DNA of 64,000 bases from Salinisphaera sp. Q1T1-3 (GTDB lineage: Bacteria > Pseudomonadota > Gammaproteobacteria > Nevskiales > Salinisphaeraceae): positions 124,001-188,000 of the forward strand of contig NZ_QZWD01000008.1 in the NCBI RefSeq assembly GCF_003602005.1. The letters are read 5' to 3'. Made by a program: the position numbers and the translations under genes. Position 1 is the first letter of the stretch. The number at the start of each line of letters is the position of its first letter. The notes beneath the pieces are model-generated. The model saw nothing but the letters and a program-made list of their open reading frames with translations. It did not search any database and had not been told where the DNA came from. Positions 54,936-62,760 of this stretch are shown here, in pieces.

Positions 54936-56888
54936 TCAAGCCGCGTTGGTCTGGTCGTCGTCATCGTCTTCGCCGCGTTCGGCGTCGGCGTTCGGTGGGT
55001 TCTGCCCGGGCTCGGCATCGGATTCGACGGTCGGCTCGAGCGCGGTCCTGGCGCCTTCCGGCGTGTCGGCATCCGTCGCCGGGGCTTGCTCTATCGCGGT
55101 CTGGGCCTCGGCGGCGGCCGTCGAGCGTTCGGCCAGGCGTTCGCGCAGGTCGGCGAGATCCTGACGGCGGGCCCAGACCACAAAGGATTCAGCCTCGTCG
55201 CGATCGTCCAGATAAAGCCCAAGTAAGGTTTCGATATAGGTCGGCATGCGGGCCGCCGGCACGCTGGTCGCCAGCTCGCGAGCGATGCCTTCGGTGTCTT
55301 CGTAGCCGCCGCCGATGAACACATGGAAACCGTCGACCTGATCGGCTTCTTCCGGGTCGTGGGCGTCCGGATCATCCACGCGGGCACCGAGCAGGCCGAT
55401 ATCGCCGATGTAATGCTGGGCGCAGGAGTTCGGACACCCCGTGACATTGAAATTGATGGGCTGGTCGAGTGCGAGCGTGGACTCGATATGCGCGACGAGT
55501 TTCATCGCATTGCCCTTGGTTTCGGCGTTGCCGAACTTGCAGCCCCAGCTGCCGGTACAGGCAACCATGCCGGTCCGCGCGGGGCTGGCCTCGACGTGCA
55601 GGCCGGCTGCCTCGATGGCTTGGCGCACGTCGTCGAGATCGGCACGGCCGATGCCGCCGAGCACGATGTTCTGCCAGACCGTGGCACGGAGCTTACGGTC
55701 GCCGTAGCGATCGGCGATATCGGCCAGCGCGTGCATCTGGGCAACCGACAGCCGGCCGACCGGGCAGATGACGCCAACGTAGTGCATGCCCTCCTGCCGG
55801 GCGTCATGCACGCCCATATGGCCGTCGCGAACGACGGGTGCGCGGGGCGCGCAGCGGGCCAGGTCGTACCAGCGCAGCGGAAAATCCAGCTCTTTCTGGA
55901 CGGCGCGCATGAATTTGTCGAAACCCCAGCGATCCAGCACGTATTTCAGCCGGGCCTTGTCACGATCGGTGCGATCGCCGTTCATGAGGAAGACCTTGAG
56001 CACCGCATGGGCGACCGGTACGCATTCCTCGGGTTTGAGCATGACGCCGGTATCGCGGGCGAAGTCCTGGTGGCCGGTGATGCCGCCCAGCCCAAGCCGG
56101 AAGTACGGCTTGCGCGGCAGCGGGCCATCGGCCCTGGGCAGCACGGCAGAGAAGCCGATGTCGTTTGTGCCTTGAAGCGCGCTGATGCGCCCCCCGCCGT
56201 CGAAGGCGATATTGAACTTGCGCGGCAGGCCGTAGAGCTCGCGGTGGTTGAGGATGTGATGATGCATCGCCCGACAGTACGGCGTGACGTCGATCAGCTC
56301 GTCCGGGTCGATGCCGGCCAGCGGCGAGCCCGTGATATTGCGGATGTTGTCGCCGCCGGCCCCGCGGTTGTGCACGCCGATATCGGCCAGGCCCATCGCC
56401 ACGTTGAGCGGGTCGCGGGGGCCGATCTCGCGGATCTGCAGATTGGCGCGGGTGGTCACATGCGTGTAGCCGCCGCCGTAGGCCTGGGCCAGCTCGGCCA
56501 CGCCGCGGACCTGATGGCTCGACCAGATACCGCCCGGCATGCGCAGGCGGCACATGTAGCTGTCCTGATTCGGCGCGACATAGAACAGGCCGTTGCCTTT
56601 CATGAGAAAGACATCGTCGCCCTTGGGATATGCGCCGTTGGCCGCGAGGGCGGCCATTTCGTCCCACATATCAAGCGGGTTGAGCTCGGCCTTGGCGTCT
56701 TCCTGGCTGGCCAGCGTGCCGCCGGCGGCCTCGGCGCGGATCCGGGCCTGGGCGTGCCAGTCGTCCGGGCGTAGCCGCTTGCCGGCAGTCAGCCCTGTCA
56801 TGCCGGGCACGCCACGGGCCAGATGCAGCCCGGCCGTCACGCCCTTGAGATAGCGTTCCTGCTCGTCGGTAAAACGGTTATCGGTCAT
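54936..56888 (-). CDS. NirA-family siroheme nitrite (or sulfite) reductase
   Basis: 650 aa. Two ferredoxin-like half domains (MPGGIWSSHQVRGVAELAQA, TTRANLQIREIG) and the siroheme/[4Fe-4S] ligands ACTGSWGCKFGNAETK (about 443) and GCPNSCAQHYIGDIG (about 484). CPNSC and the setting among nitrate genes favour nitrite as substrate. The last 55 residues are a disordered acidic tail ending GEDDDDDQTNAA, absent from plant NirA. Stands between nasA and the CysJ-like gene on one strand. Confidence 0.87.
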   Translation of the reverse strand: MTDNRFTDEQERYLKGVTAGLHLARGVPGMTGLTAGKRLRPDDWHAQARIRAEAAGGTLASQEDAKAELNPLDMWDEMAALAANGAYPKGDDVFLMKGNGLFYVAPNQDSYMCRLRMPGGIWSSHQVRGVAELAQAYGGGYTHVTTRANLQIREIGPRDPLNVAMGLADIGVHNRGAGGDNIRNITGSPLAGIDPDELIDVTPYCRAMHHHILNHRELYGLPRKFNIAFDGGGRISALQGTNDIGFSAVLPRADGPLPRKPYFRLGLGGITGHQDFARDTGVMLKPEECVPVAHAVLKVFLMNGDRTDRDKARLKYVLDRWGFDKFMRAVQKELDFPLRWYDLARCAPRAPVVRDGHMGVHDARQEGMHYVGVICPVGRLSVAQMHALADIADRYGDRKLRATVWQNIVLGGIGRADLDDVRQAIEAAGLHVEASPARTGMVACTGSWGCKFGNAETKGNAMKLVAHIESTLALDQPINFNVTGCPNSCAQHYIGDIGLLGARVDDPDAHDPEEADQVDGFHVFIGGGYEDTEGIARELATSVPAARMPTYIETLLGLYLDDRDEAESFVVWARRQDLADLRERLAERSTAAAEAQTAIEQAPATDADTPEGARTALEPTVESDAEPGQNPPNADAERGEDDDDDQTNAA

Positions 56889-57075
56889 GTCGGGATCCGA
56901 TCGGTTTGATCATGAGTCGATTTCTGGGAAACAGCCCGGCGACGTGCGCCGAGCAACCGCACCCGCCGCGGCTGCGTCGCCGCACCAACGGGTTCAAGGC
57001 AAGCCCACGTGTGATGAGGCGGCGCGTTGGCGCGCACTCGGCCGCGCATCACATCGTTTCCGAGTCGTGCCCGGT

Positions 57076-59748
57076 TCATGTCTTCTCAGCCAGCAGCTCG
57101 GCGATTTCGGGCTTGCAGGAGCCGCAGTTGGTGCCGGCATCCAGCGCACGGCCGATGGCTTCCACGGAGTCGAGGCCGTCGTTTTCGATCGCGCGCCGGA
57201 TGGTCTGACGGCCGACGCCGAAACAGGAACAGACCTGCGGGCCGGTGTCGGCGCTTTCATCTGGCGGCCGGCCGGCCAGCACGGCAGCGCGTTCGGCCTC
57301 AGCCATCGGCTGGCCCGTGAACAGCCCGGCCAACCAGCGGCGTGCCGGCAGACGCGCCGGCTCGGGGGCGATGAATACCGCGGCTTCGAGATGGCCGGCG
57401 TCGACGTGGGCTGCACGATAGGTGCCAGTGGCGGGGTCGGCGGCTTCGAGCCAGTCGACGTCGCGACCGGCCACGCCGAGCCAGCGACGCGCCGCGGCCG
57501 CGATGTCTTCGAGTGTTGCCGTGCCGGCGATTTCGTGACGGACGAAACGGGTGCCGGGCACCTTGGTCCACCAGTCGATGCCGGCGGCCGCGCGCAGGCG
57601 CAGTGGGCGCGCGGCATAGATGAAGCCGTGCCAGGCGGGGGCGAACGGTGCGATGGCTGCCGGCGTGTGCTTGAACTCGGGCTCGCCGGAGATCGGGCAG
57701 ACAGCCGGGTTCGCCGCCGCGCCGATCCGGGCGCTGGAGGCGAACTGATCGTTCCAGTGCATGGGCGCGAACAGGCTGCCCGGGCGCTGGCGATCGGTGA
57801 CGATCACGCGCAGCGTGGCCGTACCCCACGCCGTGATGATCGTGGCCAGCCCGCCGTCGACGATGGCCCGTGCTGCGGCATCCTGCGGATGGATTTCCAC
57901 GAACGGTTCGGGGATATGGGCAGCCAGCCGCTCCGATTTGGCGGTACGCGTCATCGTGTGCCAGTGATCGCGGATGCGCCCCGTGTTGAGCGCCAGGGGA
58001 TAGTCGGCCGTGGTGTCGTTGGTCGGCCCGCGCGGCGTGACGGGAACGAGATGCGCGCGGCCGTCGTCGGTCGGGTAGACGCCGTCGATAAAGAGCTGAT
58101 CGACGTTTTGTCGGGCCGGCATGGCGCCGGCGGCGCGCAGCGGTTCGCGGGCCGGCACCGGCCAGCGGGTGGGTACGAGCCGGTCGTAATCGGCGTCGCT
58201 GATCGCCGCGAACCCGCCGAGGTCGAGCACGCGCTCGCCGGTGTTCTCGAACGCCGTCAGGCCAGCGTGTTCGCGAAAGATGGCGGCCGGGCCGTCGTAG
58301 GCAAAGGCGTTGCCGTGGCCCATCCGCGCCGCGACGTCGCAGATGATCTGCCAGTCGGCCCGGGCCTGGCCCGGCATCGGCAGGAAGGATCGCTGGCGCG
58401 AGATCATGCGCTCGGAGTTGGTCACGGTGCCGGATTTCTCGGCCCAGGCCGCCGCCGGCAGGAGCACATTCGCATAGTCGGCGGTATCGGTATGGCGCAT
58501 GACGTCGGAGACGACGACCAGCGGGCATTGCGCGAGCGCGGCGCGGGCCGAATCGGCATCCGGCAGACTGACGAGCGGATTGGTCGCCATGATCCAGACG
58601 GCCTTGATCTGCCCGGTCGCGATCGCCTCGAACAGCTCGACCGCTTTCAGCCCCGGCGTGCCGGCGATGGCCGGCGAGTCCCAGAAGCGCTGCACGGTAT
58701 CGGCCCGGTCGAAGCCCATGTGCGCGGCCAGCGTGCTCGCCAGCCCGCCGACTTCGCGCCCGCCCATGGCGTTGGGCTGGCCGGTGATCGAGAACGGACA
58801 GGCGCCCGGCTTGCCGATCCGCTCGGTCAGCAGATGACAGTTGATGATGGCGTTGACCTTGTCTGTACCGGCCGAGGATTGGTTCACGCCTTGCGAGAAC
58901 ACGGTCACCGTGCGCTCGGTCGCCGCGAACCACTCGAAGAAGGTCGCCAGATCCGCTGCCGGCACGCCCGCGGCGTCGGCCACGGCCGCGATATCGCCGC
59001 CCTGCCCTGCGGCAGCGATCGCCTCGGCGCCGCCGGGCAGCTCGGTGGCAAAGCCGGCCTGGGCGAGATGGGCCAGCAGGCCGTTGAACAGGGCGACATC
59101 CGCACCGGGCGCGACCGGCAGATGCAGATCGGCGCCGTCAGCGGTGGCCGTACGGCGCGGGTCGATGACCACGAGTTTCTTGTTCGGGTTCGCTTGCTGC
59201 GCGGCGACGATGCGCTGGTAGACCACCGGATGACACCAGGCCATATTCGAGCCGACCAGTACCACGAGATCGGCGGTTTCGAGATCGGCGTAGCAGCCGG
59301 GCACGGCGTCCTCGCCCAGCGCCCGCTTGTGGCCGGCCACCGCCGAGGACATGCACAGCCGCGAGTTGGTATCGATGTTCGCCGAGCCGATATAGCCCTT
59401 CATCAGCTTGTTGGCGATGTAATAGTCCTCGGTCAGCAGCTGGCCGGAGACATAGAAGGCGACCGCATCCGGCCCGTGCCGGGCGATGGTCTCGGCAAAG
59501 CCGTTGGCCACCCGATCCAGCGCGGTATTCCAGTCGGCGCGCACGCCGTCGATCATCGGGTGCAGCAGCCGATCAGAAAGCCCGACCGTATCGGCCAGCG
59601 CCGTGCCCTTGGAGCACAGGCTGCCCCGGTTCGACGGATGGTCGGCATCGCCTGCGACCGAGAGCGTGCCCTCGGCGCTGACCTGGGCATTCACGCCACA
59701 GCCCACACCGCAGTAGGGACAGGTCGTATGCGTGGTCGCAGACGTCAT
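57076..59748 (-). CDS. nasA: Assimilatory nitrate reductase catalytic subunit with C-terminal [2Fe-2S] domain
   Basis: 890 aa from MTSATTHTT with SD AGGAGG. N-terminal [4Fe-4S] motif CPYCGVGCGV...GSLCSKG, the Mo-bis-MGD domains with DTNSRLCMSSAVAGHK (about 128), and molybdopterin-binding C-terminal part. Residues about 835-890 are a BFD-like [2Fe-2S] domain (QVCSCFGVGRQTI, NCGSCKPEIAELL) as in Klebsiella-type NasA. Reduces nitrate to nitrite in the cytoplasm. Overlaps the FAD oxidoreductase gene by 4 bp (ATGA). Confidence 0.94.
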   Translation of the reverse strand: MTSATTHTTCPYCGVGCGVNAQVSAEGTLSVAGDADHPSNRGSLCSKGTALADTVGLSDRLLHPMIDGVRADWNTALDRVANGFAETIARHGPDAVAFYVSGQLLTEDYYIANKLMKGYIGSANIDTNSRLCMSSAVAGHKRALGEDAVPGCYADLETADLVVLVGSNMAWCHPVVYQRIVAAQQANPNKKLVVIDPRRTATADGADLHLPVAPGADVALFNGLLAHLAQAGFATELPGGAEAIAAAGQGGDIAAVADAAGVPAADLATFFEWFAATERTVTVFSQGVNQSSAGTDKVNAIINCHLLTERIGKPGACPFSITGQPNAMGGREVGGLASTLAAHMGFDRADTVQRFWDSPAIAGTPGLKAVELFEAIATGQIKAVWIMATNPLVSLPDADSARAALAQCPLVVVSDVMRHTDTADYANVLLPAAAWAEKSGTVTNSERMISRQRSFLPMPGQARADWQIICDVAARMGHGNAFAYDGPAAIFREHAGLTAFENTGERVLDLGGFAAISDADYDRLVPTRWPVPAREPLRAAGAMPARQNVDQLFIDGVYPTDDGRAHLVPVTPRGPTNDTTADYPLALNTGRIRDHWHTMTRTAKSERLAAHIPEPFVEIHPQDAAARAIVDGGLATIITAWGTATLRVIVTDRQRPGSLFAPMHWNDQFASSARIGAAANPAVCPISGEPEFKHTPAAIAPFAPAWHGFIYAARPLRLRAAAGIDWWTKVPGTRFVRHEIAGTATLEDIAAAARRWLGVAGRDVDWLEAADPATGTYRAAHVDAGHLEAAVFIAPEPARLPARRWLAGLFTGQPMAEAERAAVLAGRPPDESADTGPQVCSCFGVGRQTIRRAIENDGLDSVEAIGRALDAGTNCGSCKPEIAELLAEKT

Positions 59749-61028
59749 GCGGCCTCCTGATCCGAGGCATCTTCGTCGGTTGCGTCGTTTCCGGCCTCGA
59801 CAAAGGCCTTGCCGAAGACCAAAAGATCGCGGCAGGCAGACATATCCGTACCGGCCTGCAAGTGCTTGAAATACCAGCCGCCGTCGCGGGTATCGCCGTA
59901 GAGCACCACGCCCGTGATGCGATCGTCGCGCAGCACGATGCGCTTGTAGACGCCGCGACGAATATCGGCATAGGTCAGCGTTTCGGTGTCTGCGTCGGCG
60001 GCGAAATCGCCGGCCGAGTACATATCGATGCCGGTGACCTTGAGCTGGGTCGCGGTGACCGAGCCGTCGTAGTGGCTGTGGCCACGCCAGGCCAGATGAT
60101 TGGCACACACCCTGGCCTGATCCCAGAGCGGCGCGACGAGGCCATAGACTGCCTTGCGATGCTCGACGCATTCGCCGACGGCATAAATCCGCGGATCAAA
60201 AGTCTGCATCGTGTCGTTGACGACGATGCCCTTGTCGCAGTGCAAGCCCGCCGATTCCGCCAGCGCGATATTCGGCCGGATACCGACCGCCATGACCACC
60301 AGATCGGCATCCAGCGTGGAATCGTCCGCGTCCTTGAAACGCAGGCCGGTGACGCGCCCATCCGCATCGCCGGTAATGGCGGCCGTCTCGGCTTCCATCC
60401 GGAACGACAGGCCACGCTGGGCCAGCGAATGCTGCAGGAGTGCCGCGGCCTGCGCATCGAGCTGGCGCTCCATGAGCTGGTTGTTGAGGTGAACGATCGT
60501 GACCTGCATGCCGCGCTGGTGCAGGCCGTAGGCGGCTTCCAGGCCGAGCAGCCCGCCGCCGATGACCACCGCCCTGCCGCCGTTCTCGCTGGCGTCGACC
60601 ATCGCGTTGACGTCGCCAATGGCGCGAAAGCTGATCACGCCGTCGAGATCATGCCCCGGCACCGGGATGATGAACGGCCTCGAACCGGTCGCGAGCACGA
60701 GCCGGTCATAGCCGACTTCGCGGCCCGTGTCGGAAATCACCATGCGCCGGCGCCGGTCGATGGTCTCGACCGCCTCGCCGGTATAAAGCGTGATGCCGTT
60801 GTCGTCGTACCAGTCGCGATCGCGCGTCTGGATCTCGGCGAATGCCTTGTCGCCGGCCAGCACCGGCGAGAGCATGATCCGGTTGTAGCTGGCGTGCGGC
60901 TCGGCGCCGAACACCGTGATGCGGTAGCGCTCGGGCGCCATCTCGAGCAGATCCTCGAGCACGCGCAGGCCGGCCATGCCATTGCCAATGACGACCAGAT
61001 CCAGTTTCGGCTGATAGGCCTCGCTCAT
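59745..61028 (-). CDS. FAD-dependent NAD(P)H oxidoreductase, NirB-N-terminal/NasB-like
   Basis: 427 aa. FAD motif DLVVIGNGMAGLRVLEDLLE, NAD(P)H motif AVVIGGGLLGLEAAYGLHQR, and the FAD-ribityl end RIYAVGECVEHRKAVYGLV. It matches the N-terminal two thirds of NirB but has no siroheme domain. Overlapping nasA, it most likely passes electrons from NAD(P)H to the [2Fe-2S] domain of NasA. SD AGGA before 61028. Confidence 0.88.
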   Translation of the reverse strand: MSEAYQPKLDLVVIGNGMAGLRVLEDLLEMAPERYRITVFGAEPHASYNRIMLSPVLAGDKAFAEIQTRDRDWYDDNGITLYTGEAVETIDRRRRMVISDTGREVGYDRLVLATGSRPFIIPVPGHDLDGVISFRAIGDVNAMVDASENGGRAVVIGGGLLGLEAAYGLHQRGMQVTIVHLNNQLMERQLDAQAAALLQHSLAQRGLSFRMEAETAAITGDADGRVTGLRFKDADDSTLDADLVVMAVGIRPNIALAESAGLHCDKGIVVNDTMQTFDPRIYAVGECVEHRKAVYGLVAPLWDQARVCANHLAWRGHSHYDGSVTATQLKVTGIDMYSAGDFAADADTETLTYADIRRGVYKRIVLRDDRITGVVLYGDTRDGGWYFKHLQAGTDMSACRDLLVFGKAFVEAGNDATDEDASDQEAA

Positions 61029-61052
61029 GTCGATCCTCGTCGGCTTTCGGGC

Positions 61053-61205
61053 TCAGTGGCCCGGAAAGCCACCCGAGCCGGTGAAGGCCATGAACAGCGA
61101 ATAGCCGCACACGCAGATGGCAATGCCCATCTCTGCGAACAGGAACGTCACGCCGTACTTGTACCAGCCGTCGTGCTCGGTCTTTTCAGCGGCTTGTTGT
61201 GCCAT
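61053..61205 (-). CDS. 50-aa single-span membrane protein in the nitrate operon
   Basis: 50 aa from MAQQAAEKTEHDGW with SD GGAG 7 bp ahead. One hydrophobic helix (YGVTFLFAEMGIAICVCGYS) and a short C-terminus ending GGFPGH. It lies 24 bp before the oxidoreductase gene on the same strand. I do not know a family for it. Confidence 0.65.
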   Translation of the reverse strand: MAQQAAEKTEHDGWYKYGVTFLFAEMGIAICVCGYSLFMAFTGSGGFPGH

Positions 61206-61455
61206 TGCAAACTCCGTTTTCACCGGACAAAGAAAGAAGAAGAAAAACGTGGGCGGATGCGTGCGGATAAACGCCAAACAAGCTGAGTCAGGCGCACTTT
61301 CGACGGCTGATGCTCGGGTGGCACATCAATAACGCCGACCGAAAAACGCTTCCCGAGCCGCTGTGTCGATCGGCGTGTATCCGCGGACGAACCGTTGGCA
61401 TTCCGACATAGCCCCCGTGTTCGCTTGCGGACTCATCGCCGGCGCGCGCCGGCGA
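61206..61455. other. Gap between small membrane protein and nitrate transporter genes
   Basis: 250 bp without a gene; possibly an internal promoter of the operon. No clear site recognised. Confidence 0.35.
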
Positions 61456-62760
61456 TCAATCGGCCGCCGGCTTGAACTCGCCGATGCCGTGCTCGGCGGG
61501 CGCCCGCTCGTAGCGCGCGGCCCAGAAGAAGAACAGGACGAACGGAATGAACAGGAAGATGGCGGTATAGGCATAGCCCATATGGATGTTCGACCCGCCG
61601 GCGAACATCAGCGGATAGACGATGCCGCCGGTACAGGACACGCCGCCGATGAAACCGGCCGCGACCCCGGGCCGGTCCGGGAACAACAGCGGCACGAGCG
61701 CGAACGTCCCGCCGGTACCGAAGCTGATGAACAGCCCGAGGGCCACGAGCGCAATCACCGACAGCGGTAACAGGCCGGCGAGCCCGGCCAGCGTGAGCGC
61801 GAGCATGGCCAGCGTGATCAGGATCAGGGCGATGCCGAGCCAGTGCAGGCGTGGCGCGTAGGGCAGGCTCTTGGCCACGATCGGCAACGGCGTCCAGCCC
61901 TTCTTCTGAAAGGTGTCCGACATGAAGCCGGCAAACGGCCGGAACAGCGACGCCATGAAGGATTGCACCGCCGCGAACGTGCCGGCGGCGACCTGCATGC
62001 CCGCCACGGTCGTGAACCCCAGGGCTGCGAGCTCCGTCTTGAATCCTTCCGCGAAATAGCTCGACAGCCAGGAGTTGAGCGCGATCTCCAGGCCGAAGGA
62101 CATGGCATAGGCCAGCATCAGCGCGATGGCGATATAGCGGCTCCACACGAAGACCGTGCCGCGCCAGTCGGTCGCGCCCTTCGAGGTCCGCTCTCGGGTT
62201 TCGACGTCGCGCGCGGCCTCGCCGCGCCAGAGGTACCAGGCCGCCAGCAGCAGCGCGACGACGCCGAGAAAGATGAAAGCGCTCTGGTAATCGATGCCGA
62301 ACACGCGCGGCAAGAGCAACGCACCGACGCCGGCGCCGACGTTGCCGGTGCCGGCATACAGACCTTCGGCGGTGCCGATCTCGTCGCTGTCGAACCACTG
62401 CGCGACGTGCTGGATGCCGACCACGAACGATACCCCGGCGATCGCCACGATCACCCGCTCGATGAACAACAGCGTGTAGTTGGTGGTGAAGCCGGAGGCG
62501 ATCGAGACCAGTCCACACACCGCCAGAATCACCGCGAAGGTACGCGGCGCGCCGAAGCGATCGGCCGTCCAGCCGGCGATGATGCGCCCGATCGGCGCCA
62601 TCCACAGCGCGGAGCTGGCCAGCAGGCCGAGAGCGGCAATCGACAGCCCGTAATGGTCGGCGATGCTCGGCGAGAATGCGGCTGTCGAGAACCACATCAG
62701 AAAACACCAGAAGAAACCGATCGTCGCGATGACGAGTTGCTCCACCTTGTGAGTCTTCAC
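61456..62760 (-). CDS. Nitrate/nitrite transporter, NarK/NNP family MFS
   Basis: 434 aa from a GTG at 62760. 12 membrane helices with the nitrate signature GLYAGTGNVGAGVGALLLPR in TM5 and the second, weaker motif FIGGVSCTGGIVYPLMFAGG in TM11; GRIIAGWTADRFGAPR is the MFS loop. Imports nitrate for assimilation. Overlaps the NasS-like gene by 4 bp (GTGA). Confidence 0.9.
   Translation of the reverse strand: MKTHKVEQLVIATIGFFWCFLMWFSTAAFSPSIADHYGLSIAALGLLASSALWMAPIGRIIAGWTADRFGAPRTFAVILAVCGLVSIASGFTTNYTLLFIERVIVAIAGVSFVVGIQHVAQWFDSDEIGTAEGLYAGTGNVGAGVGALLLPRVFGIDYQSAFIFLGVVALLLAAWYLWRGEAARDVETRERTSKGATDWRGTVFVWSRYIAIALMLAYAMSFGLEIALNSWLSSYFAEGFKTELAALGFTTVAGMQVAAGTFAAVQSFMASLFRPFAGFMSDTFQKKGWTPLPIVAKSLPYAPRLHWLGIALILITLAMLALTLAGLAGLLPLSVIALVALGLFISFGTGGTFALVPLLFPDRPGVAAGFIGGVSCTGGIVYPLMFAGGSNIHMGYAYTAIFLFIPFVLFFFWAARYERAPAEHGIGEFKPAAD

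Noticed and set aside
56887-59760. 957-codon open frame on the plus strand over nasA and the NirA-like gene
   Set aside because: Antisense shadow of clear enzyme genes; sequence is low-complexity His/Gly/Arg/Asp as expected from reversed GC-rich codons.
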